Positions 1 through 8,071 of a stretch of 64,000 nucleotides of DNA are shown piece by piece. The notes under the pieces were generated by a model. That model saw only the letters and a list, made by a program, of their open reading frames with translations, was not told the DNA's origin and did no database searches. The stretch comes from Streptomyces caelestis (GTDB lineage Bacteria; Actinomycetota; Actinomycetes; Streptomycetales; Streptomycetaceae), in NCBI RefSeq assembly GCF_001279005.1, contig NZ_LGCN01000001.1, positions 1-64,000 on the forward strand, in the 5' to 3' direction. Within the stretch, counting starts at the first letter, position 1, and each line of letters opens with the position of its first letter. Made by a program: the position numbers and the translations under genes.

Positions 1-39
1 GGGTTTGGTTGAGCGTGTGGGGGTGATCCCGTTCCGGTG

Positions 40-68
40 TTGCGTATTCGCGGTTCGGTGTGTACTGT
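40..68 (+). promoter_or_regulatory. Recurring promoter, copy 1
   Basis: A -35 hexamer TTGCGT and a -10 hexamer TACTGT lie 17 bp apart with a TG extended -10. The spacer (ATTCGCGGTTCGGTGTG) matches the spacers of five other copies in this window, so more than the core hexamers is conserved. It reads toward the gene starting at 143, leaving a leader of about 70 nt. That leader shares about 22 nt (GAAGAACCGGCCGA then RAAKCCAC) with the leader of copy 2. Confidence 0.7.
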
Positions 69-142
69 AGTTATCACGAGGTCGGGGGAACGAAGAACCG
101 GCCGAGAATCCACACCACCTGACCCTGTTGGAGGGGATCTTC

Positions 143-775
143 ATGTCCGGCACCCAGACGTTCACCACCCAGACCGGCACCTACTCGTACTCTGTCTCCG
201 AGGGCGAGAACGGCGAGACGATCTACGACCTGTCCCGCGTCTTCCAGGACGGTGCGCTGCCGGTCGGCGCGATCGTGATCCACCCGGACTACAACCCGTT
301 CCCCGAGGTCCCGGGGCTGCTGAACGTCCAGTTCGGCAAGGGCGGCGCGGAGCGCGACGAGCGCACGGACGTCCCGATGCTGGGCGAGGAGCTGGAGGCC
401 GCGTTCATCATCGGTCACCAGCTGGTCAACCCGGCCGACCTGGACGTCGACCCGGAGGCCGAGAAGGAGAGCGCGCCGAAGGTGCGGTTCCTCCGGGGTC
501 ACCTCCGGGCGGCGGCGACCGAGGTCAAGTCGCCGTCGACCACGGCCAGCAAGGCGACGTTCCTGGCGGTCCAGGACCTGGTGACCGAGCTGGTCAAGAT
601 TTACCGGGCCGACAAGGCGACCGCGAAGCGTGAGGCGAAGTACGGCAAGTTCCTCGACGCCCAGCGCGCCGAGGTCCTCGCGCCCCAGATCAAGGAGGTG
701 GACGACCTGATCAAGGCCCTCCAGCTCAAGAAGGCGCAGCTCACCGAGAAGCTGAACGGCCACAAGGCCGCCTAA
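143..775 (+). CDS. Conserved hypothetical protein, 210 aa
   Basis: No family was recognised. The product is soluble and rich in charged residues, with no signal peptide or membrane segment. Its last 70 residues look helical and Lys/Glu rich and end in KLNGHKAA. The ATG at 143 is preferred over an in-frame TTG at 128 because GGAGGGG sits 6 nt before it. It is read from promoter copy 1 and followed by a perfect 12-bp hairpin. The last 10 codons and the following stop/terminator region are duplicated about 470 bp downstream, after the next gene, so a related gene once stood there. Codon third positions are strongly GC, so the reading frame is secure; the function is not. Confidence 0.75.
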   Translation: MSGTQTFTTQTGTYSYSVSEGENGETIYDLSRVFQDGALPVGAIVIHPDYNPFPEVPGLLNVQFGKGGAERDERTDVPMLGEELEAAFIIGHQLVNPADLDVDPEAEKESAPKVRFLRGHLRAAATEVKSPSTTASKATFLAVQDLVTELVKIYRADKATAKREAKYGKFLDAQRAEVLAPQIKEVDDLIKALQLKKAQLTEKLNGHKAA

Positions 776-792
776 GCCACCCGACCAGGGCA

Positions 793-823
793 GGGCGGCC
801 CTCCACCCCCCGGAGGGCCGCCC
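793..823 (+). terminator. Intrinsic-type terminator hairpin
   Basis: A perfect 12-bp stem (GGGCGGCCCTCC with its complement) and a 7-nt loop ACCCCCC follow the gene at 143-775 by 17 nt. There is no T run, as is common in Streptomyces terminators. Confidence 0.75.
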
Positions 824-928
824 GCGCCCACCACCCGGCCCCACGGAGCCCGGACCCAGCCCCTCCCACACCGAGCGCCTTAGCTGGGGCGCGGCGGGCC
901 AGGGCGACATCAAGAGTGAGAGACCTAC

Positions 929-1219
929 ATGGACTTCAGCGAGGCAGTGCGGAACCCGGATCCGCAGCTCCAGGGCATCAAGGTCGGTGACCAGGTCGCC
1001 CAGTACGAGACGTGCCAGGTCCACTGGGGCTACACGATGGTCACCGTGGCCAAGATCGGCCGGGAGCTGATCCACACGTCGGACGGCCGGAAGTTCAAGA
1101 TCGAGGACGGCATGGAGAACTACCGCTCCACCGTCAGCTACACCCGCATCGTCCGGCTCAAGGAGACCGGGATGCCGGAGCGCGCACCCCGAGCAGCAGC
1201 GGATGGCGGGCCCACCTGA
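929..1219 (+). CDS. Hypothetical protein, 96 aa
   Basis: A small soluble protein with no recognised family. Residues about 20-70 (GDQVAQYETCQVHWGYTMVTVAKIGRE and onward) have alternating hydrophobic spacing, suggesting a small beta-barrel such as an SH3-like fold; this is inference only. ATG 929 has a weak GAGAG six nt upstream. Right after its stop, positions 1220-1300 repeat the 3' end and terminator of the first gene in the window, so this gene may have been inserted into, or may have replaced, an older copy of that gene. Confidence 0.6.
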   Translation: MDFSEAVRNPDPQLQGIKVGDQVAQYETCQVHWGYTMVTVAKIGRELIHTSDGRKFKIEDGMENYRSTVSYTRIVRLKETGMPERAPRAAADGGPT

Positions 1220-1297
1220 GCAAGAAGCTCAGCGGCTACAAGGCCGCCTAAGCCACCGACCAGGGCAGGGCGGCCCCAACCCCCCGCAGGGCCGCCC
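1220..1297 (+). repeat. Duplicated 3' tail and terminator of the first gene
   Basis: The sequence reads out of frame into codons for KKLSGYKAA-stop, followed by a hairpin GGGCGGCCC/GGGCCGCCC (1268-1276 with 1289-1297). The first gene ends EKLNGHKAA-stop, followed by the same CCGACCAGGGCAGGGCGGCC text. The match covers both the C-terminal codons and the terminator, so it is a true duplication, with only the tail of the second copy surviving. Confidence 0.7.
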
Positions 1298-1310
1298 ACG
1301 CCCACCACCA

Positions 1311-1354
1311 GCCCGGCCCCGGCCCCCCAAATCCCCTCCACCCAGGGGCCGGGC
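1311..1354 (+). repeat. GC-rich inverted repeat
   Basis: GCCCGGCCCC pairs with GGGGCCGGGC across a 24-nt loop. The same core recurs as a 12-bp stem at 1516-1564, so the stretch between 776 and 1600 holds four strong hairpins. It carries no coding frame with convincing codon use. Confidence 0.5.
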
Positions 1355-1363
1355 CGGCACCCC

Positions 1364-1431
1364 GGGTGAACCGTCTGGACACGGCACGACTCGCTGAGCG
1401 GGCGCGCGGGGTTCGATTCCCCATTCACCCA
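1364..1431 (+). tRNA. tRNA-like sequence, probably a degenerate tRNA or attachment-site relic
   Basis: A 7-bp acceptor pairing (GGGTGAA at 1364-1370 with TTCACCC at 1424-1430), a D-arm-like stem CCGT/ACGG (1371-1384) and a T-arm-like GGGG-TTCGATT-CCCC (1408-1422) lie in the correct order, with an A at the discriminator position. The 23 nt between the D and T arms form no canonical 5-bp anticodon stem with a 7-nt loop, position 8 is C rather than T, and no CCA is encoded. Total length is 68 nt. I read it as a decayed tRNA, or a tRNA-derived integration scar, rather than a working tRNA. Confidence 0.4.
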
Positions 1432-1515
1432 CCCGATCGCCCAACGGCCACTGAACCACCGAAGAGACCAGGGCAGGACCGGTCCGACCCCCCAGGACCC
1501 ACCCGCGCCCACCCC

Positions 1516-1564
1516 GGGCCCGGCCCCAACACCCCCTCCTTCCCAGGGGGCCGGGGCCGGGCCC
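1516..1564 (+). repeat. GC-rich inverted repeat, possible terminator
   Basis: GGGCCCGGCCCC (1516-1527) is perfectly complementary to GGGGCCGGGCCC (1553-1564), with a 25-nt loop. It ends 36 nt before the next start codon, so it could end upstream transcription or fold in the leader of the gene at 1601. Confidence 0.5.
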
Positions 1565-1600
1565 CACCACCATCGCCACCGCACAGAGGAGCCCTCACCT

Positions 1601-2122
1601 ATGACCAGCGCTGCGCCCGATCGCGGGTTTCGCGTAGTTCTCGACGCCGACTCCATCTACCTCTCCGACGACGAGGGGGAGATCGTGATGTGGACACAGT
1701 CCGAATGGGTGGACGATCCGGAGCTCGTACTGATCATCGCTAATGCCATCACCATCGGCTACCAGTGCGGAGCCGACGCGGTGCGGAGCTGTATTACCTC
1801 CACATCCCAGGACACCAGCACAGTGAATCGTCAGGAGTTCATGGACAGGCTGCGTGAGCAGTGGGAGGCGCAGCCGATTGAGCAGTACGAGTTCCTCGAG
1901 CTGACCGGCATGGACTACAACGACTGGCTGGAGCACCGCCACGGCTGGCCGGTCGACGCGGCTGGCAACTGCCGCGTCCACTCGGAGCTGGAGAAGTTCC
2001 CGGCAACAGCCTGCACGGTCTGTTCGACCCTGATCAGACTGTACGAGGAGGGCGCGGTGGGGATTCGGTCGGCGGGGCAGTCAGGTGGCGGTGCGGCGGG
2101 CGAAGGCGGTGAGGCCGGGTAG
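1601..2122 (+). CDS. Hypothetical protein, 173 aa
   Basis: Unrecognised. ATG 1601 is preceded by AGAGGAG with a 10-nt gap. The N-terminal 60 residues (VVLDADSIYLSDDEGE, then a Trp-containing strand) look like a small alpha/beta fold. The C-terminal part carries a short His/Cys-containing stretch (GWPVDAAGNCRVHSE, later ACTVCSTL) that might bind metal. Its last 42 bp overlap the 3' end of the convergent gene at 2081-3037. No partner operon is evident. Confidence 0.65.
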   Translation: MTSAAPDRGFRVVLDADSIYLSDDEGEIVMWTQSEWVDDPELVLIIANAITIGYQCGADAVRSCITSTSQDTSTVNRQEFMDRLREQWEAQPIEQYEFLELTGMDYNDWLEHRHGWPVDAAGNCRVHSELEKFPATACTVCSTLIRLYEEGAVGIRSAGQSGGGAAGEGGEAG

Positions 2123-3037
2123 GTCCGGTCGGCGCGCGGCGACCTCGGCCGACAGCGCGCGTACGGAGGGGCGGCGGGCCTCTTGCGGTGCGGCCCGCTC
2201 CACGAGTTGTAGCTGGGCGAACGCGGTCGGCACGTCGTCGGCGGCCAGCAGGGCGCGGGCGGTGTCGGTCGCCGCGCGGGCTCGGCGCTCCGGCGTGGGC
2301 AGCGCAGTCGGTTCCAGGCCCGCGGCGTACGCCAGGGCGCGGTCGACCTCGCCGAGCTTCTGGTGGATGCCGACCCGGTACAGCAGGCACTGCGCTGGTG
2401 ACAGCTCCCCACCCGCCGGTAGCCGTCCGCAGTCGCGGAGGAGGCGGGCCGCGGTGTGTTCGGCCAGGGACGCGAACTGCTCGGCGGCGGAGGGCATTTC
2501 GGCCTGTGCGGCGGTGTATGCCGCGGTCAGGGCCACCATGCCGGACGCGTCCAAGACGGCCGCGGCCGGCCGGAGAGCGGTGTCCAGCGCATCGTGCGCT
2601 TCCCCGAGCAGCTGCAGGGCCGTGTCCGCGCAGCCCGTACGGCGCAGCGGTGTCGCGGCCGCGCGCGCGGCGGCCGCGAGGAGTACCGGTCGGCCCGAGC
2701 GCCGGGCCGCCGTCCCAGCCCGGACCGCGAAGGCGGCCGCCATGTCCATCTCGCCTTCCTTCACCGCCAGTTGAGAGACGAGAACCCATACCCCCGCCGC
2801 CCGGCCGGCGCCGACCGGGCCCGTTCGCTCGCTCTCGCTCGCGCGGGCCACCATCCCAGGGAGCACCTGGTGGAGCCGGTCGTACCTGCCGGCGGCGAAC
2901 AGCCTGCGCGCGGCCGGCAGATCCCCCTCGGTCAGGTGCTGGCCGCGCCCGCTGGCCAGCACCGGTGTCGTGCCGCCCGTCCATAGCACCGCCGCGCAGA
3001 GCCCGGTGCCCAGTACCCTCCTGCGCTCCACGACCAC
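2081..3037 (-). CDS. Tat-signal helical-repeat protein, resembles the C-terminal part of actinobacterial XRE regulators
   Basis: GTG 3037 is chosen because GGGGAGGA lies 7 nt upstream and it opens directly into VVVERRRVLGTGLCAAVL, a twin-arginine-like signal. The remaining roughly 280 residues are Ala/Leu/Arg-rich helices of TPR-like spacing (AARRLFAAGRYDRL, ALAYAAGLEPTALPTPERRAR). In Streptomyces many XRE-family regulators carry an HTH, then an RRxxLG segment and TPR-like repeats of this kind. Here the HTH part is absent and the frame upstream has no coding character. It is either a stand-alone exported or membrane-tethered relative, or a regulator that has lost its HTH. It converges on the gene at 1601-2122 and overlaps its end. 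Confidence 0.6.
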   Translation of the reverse strand: MVVERRRVLGTGLCAAVLWTGGTTPVLASGRGQHLTEGDLPAARRLFAAGRYDRLHQVLPGMVARASESERTGPVGAGRAAGVWVLVSQLAVKEGEMDMAAAFAVRAGTAARRSGRPVLLAAAARAAATPLRRTGCADTALQLLGEAHDALDTALRPAAAVLDASGMVALTAAYTAAQAEMPSAAEQFASLAEHTAARLLRDCGRLPAGGELSPAQCLLYRVGIHQKLGEVDRALAYAAGLEPTALPTPERRARAATDTARALLAADDVPTAFAQLQLVERAAPQEARRPSVRALSAEVAARRPDLPGLTAFARRTAT

Positions 3038-3370
3038 GCCACCGTCCTCCCCTGCCGCTGTGTCCCGGGCGCCCCCGGGGTCTTCGGCCCGATCTTGCGA
3101 CGGTACGGGTCCGGCCGTGCCTCGGGCAGGGCGCACACCCGGTCGGCTCCGCGCGCCCCTTTCGCCCTGGCGCGCCGGGGCCGGTGACGAGGGCGGGCAG
3201 ACGGCTGTGCGGCGGCGGCCCGGAGGGCAGCGCGGTCTAGGGACGGCGGCGATCGGATGGGCCTCTCGCGCCTTCCGGCACCTGGCTCGGGGCACCGAGG
3301 CAGACGGTCCTCGTTCTCGTACGGGCTGGCGGCCGGACCGCGCCGTGTCTTGCATGGATGCCGGCACTGT

Positions 3371-3399
3371 TGTGTATTTGCGTTTCAGTGTGTACTGTT
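3371..3399 (+). promoter_or_regulatory. Recurring promoter, copy 2
   Basis: TTGTGT and TACTGT are separated by 17 bp (ATTTGCGTTTCAGTGTG) with a TG extended -10. It is the closest match to the consensus of the six copies. It reads toward the gene starting near 3596. Its leader shares GAAGAACCGGCCGA with copy 1. Confidence 0.7.
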
Positions 3400-3595
3400 G
3401 TTCTCGTAAGGCCGGCCGAAGAACCGGCCGAAAAGCCACCCGCCCAGCAGACCGCCGCCCGCGGCCTCGTCGAGGAAGACGAAGCGCCCGAGGTCACTGG
3501 CTGGATCTCCTGGAGCAGCCCCACACAAAAGCGGTCTTTCCCCATGAGGGCCGTCCGCGCCTACCCGCACCACTCCGACGATCGTGAGAGCTCGC

Positions 3596-4036
3596 GTGTT
3601 CTATCTGATGAAGTGCCCCTGTTGCGGCCACCCGACGATGTTTCACGAACTGGAACGACACACCGCCCCGAGCCTCTTGATCGACCCCGAGACGGGCCTG
3701 CCGCCCGGCATCTCTCCCGACGGTCACCGTGTGACTCCGTCGCCAGAGGCCACGGCCCGAGCGCGTAGGCGACCCCTGTGCCAATCGTGTCTCGATGACG
3801 TAGAGGCCGGCGGCGCGGTGACCTTCTCCGTATGCCTGAAGGGCGAGCAGACCGCGATGGCCATCGCATCCGAAATGCCCCTCCTTGACGACGAGGGCCG
3901 GGTCATGGCCGTCCGCTGCCCGGCCGCCGGGTGCGGTGCGGTTGTCGATCTGATCAACGGCCGACTGGATCGCCACTTCGTGCGCGGCCAGGAGTGCCGG
4001 ACGTCAGGCGTGCCGGTGATGGTCGGTGAGGGCTGA
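3596..4036 (+). CDS. Small cysteine-rich (probable zinc-binding) protein
   Basis: About 146 aa with three Cys clusters: CPCCGHP near the N terminus, CQSC around residue 60, and CPAAGC with a following His/Cys (DRHFVRGQEC) near the C terminus. This is the pattern of a small zinc-ribbon protein. GTG 3596 is favoured by GAGAG 5 nt upstream; GTG 3584 and ATG 3608 are alternatives. It ends in TGATG overlap with the next gene, so the two are translationally coupled. It is transcribed from recurring promoter copy 2. Function unknown. Confidence 0.7.
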   Translation: MFYLMKCPCCGHPTMFHELERHTAPSLLIDPETGLPPGISPDGHRVTPSPEATARARRRPLCQSCLDDVEAGGAVTFSVCLKGEQTAMAIASEMPLLDDEGRVMAVRCPAAGCGAVVDLINGRLDRHFVRGQECRTSGVPVMVGEG

Positions 4037-4248
4037 TGGCCATCTACCGTCCCGGCGAGGTCAACTGCGGCCACTGCAACGAACCGACTGGGATCCCGGC
4101 TGACGACTGGGCCGGAGAAACCCGTACCGAAGACGGCGACTACGTCGCCTCCGTCGACCCCTGTGTGCGCTGTGCGGTTCACACCTACGGCACCCAAGAC
4201 CGCTGTCCCGACGACTGCCCCGACTGCGCCGAAAACGACGCCGCGTAA
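4036..4248 (+). CDS. Small cysteine-rich protein, 70 aa
   Basis: The start codon overlaps the preceding stop by one base (TGATG), with GGTGAGGG as ribosome site. It has paired cysteines: CGHC near residue 11, CVRC near 43, and CPDDCPDC near 57-64. The arrangement suggests one or two zinc sites or a rubredoxin-like knuckle. It is co-transcribed with the zinc-ribbon gene upstream, and the two may act together. No family was recognised. Confidence 0.7.
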   Translation: MAIYRPGEVNCGHCNEPTGIPADDWAGETRTEDGDYVASVDPCVRCAVHTYGTQDRCPDDCPDCAENDAA

Positions 4249-4284
4249 GGCATCGGGGCAAACAGATGCGGAGTTGATCTCAAC

Positions 4285-4485
4285 ATGAGCACCCCCGTCC
4301 CGGGAACCGGGGCGAAGAAGCGTCCCGCGAGGCGTCGCAAGGTCAAGAACGCTCGGACCGGCTCCGTGGGGAGCAAGATCCTGCCGGGCCGGTACAGCGA
4401 TGAGGGCGAAAAGGGGCCCTGGTTCCGCCGTCTGGTTCGCCGCGCCGAGACGCGCAGCTGGCGGCGTGAGGCATCGCGGTTCTGA
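4285..4485 (+). CDS. Small basic protein, 66 aa
   Basis: Strongly basic at both ends (AKKRPARRRKVKNARTG; WFRRLVRRAETRSWRREASRF), so a nucleic-acid-binding role is plausible but unproved. ATG 4285 follows CGGAG by 9 nt. Third-position GC is high across the frame, which supports a real gene. It lies 36 nt after the cysteine-rich pair, probably in the same transcript. Downstream, 4486-4691 holds no gene. Confidence 0.6.
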   Translation: MSTPVPGTGAKKRPARRRKVKNARTGSVGSKILPGRYSDEGEKGPWFRRLVRRAETRSWRREASRF

Positions 4486-4691
4486 CGGCTGCTCTCAACC
4501 AGGCCTTCGACGTAACGCCGGACGGCCGAAGAGCCGCCCACACACCAAACGCCGACAGGTCCCCCTCCCCCGCAGGTGCGAGGGCGCCGGCCGAGTGACC
4601 GAAGCCCCTCTACTTCACCGCTGCCGACAGCGCCCGCGGTGCTGCCCCTCTTCATGCGCGCCCGCCGTGGCGCTCGATCCTAGGAAGAATC

Positions 4692-5165
4692 GTGTCTGCT
4701 GATCTGCAGCTCCGCATCCATTCGATTCCCGCTGGCGAGGTCGTCGCGCTTCTCGACCTCATGCGGGAGCACAAACTTCGCGGCGAGTATGAGCGTGGTC
4801 CCGCCGAGGCCCTCACGCTGGGGCAGGTCTACCGCGCCCGGGACGCCGCACTGGGCCTCTGCGAGGAAGTCGCCGCGCGGCTGGAGGAGGACGCCCCGAA
4901 CGCCGTGTTCGAGCTGTGGCAGGACCCTCACTGGAGCGCCGACGGGCACTACCACGCGTACGCCCCCGACTTCGGGCACTTCGAGGCTGGTTGCGATGCC
5001 GAGGGCGCTCCCCATGTCGGCGTGCACGAGCTCATCCAGCGGCTCAGCAGCAGCCCGGAAGCGACACTCGGCGACTGGATGGCGGGTGAGGGGGCCGACC
5101 TGCTCGGCGTCGCCGTGCTCGCCGTGGTGGGCAAGTACCGGGCCCAGCAGTCGTCAGCCTCCTGA
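4692..5165 (+). CDS. Hypothetical protein, 157 aa
   Basis: GTG 4692 follows AGGAAGA with 4-5 nt spacing. The protein is acidic and soluble, with a helical N-terminal half (SIPAGEVVALLDLMREHKLRG) and a central aromatic stretch WQDPHWSADGHYHAYAPDFGHFEA. No known family was recognised. It sits in the plus-strand run of small genes between 3.6 and 6.9 kb. Confidence 0.7.
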   Translation: MSADLQLRIHSIPAGEVVALLDLMREHKLRGEYERGPAEALTLGQVYRARDAALGLCEEVAARLEEDAPNAVFELWQDPHWSADGHYHAYAPDFGHFEAGCDAEGAPHVGVHELIQRLSSSPEATLGDWMAGEGADLLGVAVLAVVGKYRAQQSSAS

Positions 5166-5327
5166 TCCGGGCTCGCTCCTCCCTCTTCTCACTCCGTCGG
5201 GGCCGGCTGGCCCGTGATGCGCGCGGAGACGCAGCGTCGCCGCTCCGCGATCGCCTGAGCGGCGACGCACGCCCTCGGCCAGGCCCTCGTCGGCCTCCCC
5301 ACCCCACGATTCACTGGAGAACTGATC

Positions 5328-6437
5328 ATGGCGGACATCCGCATGCGCTTCCTCGGGCACCCCTGGGAGCGAACCACCGTCTCTGCCGATGCCGGAGGAC
5401 GCGAAGAGCTGTTCATCGCCCTCTTCCTCAGGGCGATGGAGACCGTCCCCGAACTGCTCGCTTTGCCCGGTGACCTGGAGGCGTACGCCGTGCGCTGGGA
5501 CGGCGAGGAGGTCTCGATCTATCACCCGGATGTGGAGCAGGCCATCTTCCGCGCCCAGCCCGACCCCGAGGGCTCTGCGCAGGGGGGCGCTCCGGTCGGG
5601 ACGCGGCCGCCCGAGCTGTGGCGCGAGGAGCGCGGCCACGGCTTCTACCCGGCTCCGGAGGTGCTGGCCGAGATCCCGGCTCTGTGGGCAACGGCCTTGG
5701 AGCCGCATGAGCACAGGGTGGTCCGCCTCCGGTACTCCTCCGCCTGGGGCCAGTGGTACGTCGTTGAGGTCGACGACGCGAGCGGCCGGGCCTACGGGTG
5801 GTCGTGCCTGGGGGGTGACCTGTCGCAGGGCGGCTGGGGCCTGATCGATCTCCCGGCTCTGGAGTCATTCCGTCCGGACGGTGACCCGTCCCAGCTGGTC
5901 GTCCGCGATCTCGATTTCACACCCGATGCCGCGGCCAATGTCTTGCCGAAGGGCCGCCCTCACGATTCTTGCGGAGATGAGGAGTGCCCGGTGTGTCCGC
6001 CCGACTTCATGGCGGCGTACGTTGCTCGGCTGCGGGCCGTGATCGCGGAGCACGGGTTCGCTATCCAGCCGGTTCTTGGTGATGGGGGTTCTGCCGCCTA
6101 TTGCTACACCATCGGTCTGCACGAGTCTCTGGGGCAGGAGTTCGTGATGACCGGCCTGGACGTCCGGGTGATGCAGGGCGTACTCCATTCCGTCGCCGAG
6201 CGGTTCGCCGGATCGTCTGGTCCGGTTTCCGGTGAGGTGCTGAACGGGCTTCTTGCGGACGGATTCCAACTGCTCATGCGCCCCGTGGAGTCCTTGGAGC
6301 CCTTCGCGATGCTGCGTGCGGTGTACGGCCAGGAGATTGCCGTGCCGTATTGGCAGGCCGTGTGGCCCGATAGTGACGGCGTCTTTCCGACTGACGCTTC
6401 CTGCTCGCTTTCTCCTGGAACCCAGCCACTTCTTTAG
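5328..6437 (+). CDS. DUF2958-like / DUF4262-like fusion protein
   Basis: 369 aa, ATG with GGAG 8 nt upstream. Residues about 95-185 (ELWREERGHGFYPAPEVLAE, then WYVVEVD, YGW, GGWGLIDLPALESF) resemble DUF2958, a domain common on mobile elements. The C-terminal about 130 residues, after a small CGDEECPVCPP cysteine cluster, contain AAYCYTIGLHESLGQEFVMTGL, the signature opening of DUF4262. Neither domain has a settled function. The first 90 residues are unassigned. The fusion of the two domains is unusual as far as I know, but this needs a database check. Confidence 0.65.
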   Translation: MADIRMRFLGHPWERTTVSADAGGREELFIALFLRAMETVPELLALPGDLEAYAVRWDGEEVSIYHPDVEQAIFRAQPDPEGSAQGGAPVGTRPPELWREERGHGFYPAPEVLAEIPALWATALEPHEHRVVRLRYSSAWGQWYVVEVDDASGRAYGWSCLGGDLSQGGWGLIDLPALESFRPDGDPSQLVVRDLDFTPDAAANVLPKGRPHDSCGDEECPVCPPDFMAAYVARLRAVIAEHGFAIQPVLGDGGSAAYCYTIGLHESLGQEFVMTGLDVRVMQGVLHSVAERFAGSSGPVSGEVLNGLLADGFQLLMRPVESLEPFAMLRAVYGQEIAVPYWQAVWPDSDGVFPTDASCSLSPGTQPLL

Positions 6438-6482
6438 CCCTATTTCGGGTTTCCGACTCTTTATGTTCTAGGAGATTCTTCT

Positions 6483-6935
6483 ATGCGCCAGCCTGAACCA
6501 TTGAATGCTATTGACGAGCTGCGGCTCTTCCTGGATTTCGCGGTTCCGCTCTGCGGCGCTGAAATCGCGTACAAGCTCAGGCAATGGGGCCATTCGCGCG
6601 AGCAGGCCAAGGCCTGGCTACGTGGTGAAGCCGAGCGCGCTGGTGGCAGCCTGGGCGAGAACGGTGACGTGCTGCAGTTCAGCGATGGTCGTCCTCGGTC
6701 GGGACGCGCGCAGAACCGTGTGGTCCGGACCGCGAGCGAACTGGCGCGCGGCGTGGCCGCGGCGGCGCTGCTCGCCCAACTGGAGGGGAAGAGAGGTGTC
6801 GAGGCCTTCGGTGGCTTCTACGGTGCCACCGCCAAGCCCGGCGAGGCCGCCACGGAGCACGTCCAGGACGGCAAGGACGGTGCCGCCGGTGTCGCCGCTC
6901 GTGGAACCGGTCCTGTACGGAAGCCGGCGGCGTGA
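6483..6935 (+). CDS. Hypothetical protein, 150 aa
   Basis: ATG with AGGAG 8 nt upstream, 45 nt after the DUF4262-like gene and probably in the same operon. The first 70 residues are helical (DELRLFLDFAVPLCGAEIAYKLRQWGHSREQAKAWLRGEAE). The C-terminal third is low-complexity Gly/Ala. No family was recognised. Confidence 0.65.
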   Translation: MRQPEPLNAIDELRLFLDFAVPLCGAEIAYKLRQWGHSREQAKAWLRGEAERAGGSLGENGDVLQFSDGRPRSGRAQNRVVRTASELARGVAAAALLAQLEGKRGVEAFGGFYGATAKPGEAATEHVQDGKDGAAGVAARGTGPVRKPAA

Positions 6936-7079
6936 ATGCCTTGCGGCAGTCTCCTCGCCGTGCTCGTCCTCGGTACCTCGTCCCGGCCGGTGAGTCGAGC
7001 TGGTGGAGATTCGGGCAGGGGCTCTCGGCGCACCCGTTAGGCTCGCTGTGGCCCGTGCCGGAATGGAGAGTGCGGGACA

Positions 7080-7119
7080 GGCCCCGGTCCCCGTGACGGG
7101 ACGCAGTACGGCCGGGGCC
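7080..7119. terminator. Possible bidirectional terminator between convergent genes
   Basis: GGCCCCGG pairs with CCGGGGCC, and an inner GTCCC/GGGAC helix can stack inside. It lies between the convergent genes ending at 6935 and 7149. No T tract. Confidence 0.45.
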
Positions 7120-7148
7120 GCCACTCCCGCCGGTTGATCACGGGCGGC

Positions 7149-7988
7149 TCAGTCCAGGCGGGAGAAGTCGAGGTCCACCAGGATCTCCTTCACGTCGACG
7201 TTCTCGTCGCGGCAGAAGCCCCGAAGCTCGTCCCACATTTCGGGGACGCCCTCCAGAGCGCCACCGAGCAGGGAAAGCTGTCCGCGGTCCTCGTCGTACT
7301 CCTCGGCGTGGAGGTAGACCATCTCCGCCTTCTGGAGCTCGCGTACGACGCTGAGCAGCGTCGTACGGTCCGCCGAGAAACGCCTCAGCACCAGCTCGAA
7401 GTCCGTGGTCTGCTCGTGCACGACGAGGGCGAGCACCTGCCGGGCCATCCGCGTAAGGCCGCCGACACGCCCCGCGAAGCGGTTGACCAGCTCGAGGAAG
7501 TCCTGTTCGTCCTCCGGGTCCTGGTTGGCATCCTCCCAGGCGAAGAAGCGGCGCATGGTGGTGGCGGGCTGGACCAGGGAGCCGTTGACCGTGTCGCGGA
7601 ACTCGGCCTCGATGTCGTCGAGCGTGTACCGGTACTTGGCCTCGTGCTTCTGTTTGACTGCCCGCAGGTACTCGACGGTGTAGTCGTGCCGGGTGACGCT
7701 GCTGTCGATCAGGTCGTGGTGCACCCCGCACAGCAGCATCAGGTTGTCGAAGTCCCGCAGCTGTTCGACGTCCTTGCCGTCCCATGCCTCGTGCCGGGCG
7801 CTGCCAGGCTCGGCGCCGATGATGTGGGCGATCTTGCCGACCCAGGCGCCTTCATCTGTGACCAGCCGCGTTGAGCAGTGTGGGTCGCCCCAGGCGCATT
7901 CGTTGCCGGAGAACGCCCACAGTCGGCGCGCGACGCCGGACACCGGCTCCTTGCGGTTCCTGTCGGAGCCGTTCGTCCGCTTGGCCAC
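7149..7988 (-). CDS. HNH endonuclease-domain protein
   Basis: 279 aa. Residues about 25-115 carry an HNH/treble-clef core: two upstream cysteines (NECAWGDPHC), then GKIAHIIGAEPGSAR, then NLMLLCGVHHDLID, and YTVEYLRAVKQKHE. This AHI...NLxLLCxxHHxxID form is the HNH type found in several conflict effectors, including Cap5-like proteins. The C-terminal 150 residues are helical (RMARQVLALVVHEQ; LLSVVRELQKAEMVYLHAEEYDED) and are not an obvious SAVED domain. AAGGAAGGGC precedes the ATG. It stands alone between convergent and tandem neighbours, so the target and trigger are unknown. A nuclease role follows from the family; a defence role is inference. Confidence 0.8.
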   Translation of the reverse strand: MAKRTNGSDRNRKEPVSGVARRLWAFSGNECAWGDPHCSTRLVTDEGAWVGKIAHIIGAEPGSARHEAWDGKDVEQLRDFDNLMLLCGVHHDLIDSSVTRHDYTVEYLRAVKQKHEAKYRYTLDDIEAEFRDTVNGSLVQPATTMRRFFAWEDANQDPEDEQDFLELVNRFAGRVGGLTRMARQVLALVVHEQTTDFELVLRRFSADRTTLLSVVRELQKAEMVYLHAEEYDEDRGQLSLLGGALEGVPEMWDELRGFCRDENVDVKEILVDLDFSRLD

Positions 7989-8071
7989 AGCCCGCCCTTC
8001 CTTCGCCCTGACGACAACGCGCAGCGTAGTCCAGCGGTTGAGGTGCGGCGGGCGTGCTGGTTGTCCGGCTG

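Noticed and set aside
74..1075. Long open frames on the opposite strand of clear genes (for example 74-1075 minus, 26789-29470 plus, 27759-30611 minus)
   Set aside because: They overlap strongly supported genes, are Arg/Pro or Gly/Val-rich, and lack ribosome sites. They are the usual mirror frames of high-GC DNA.
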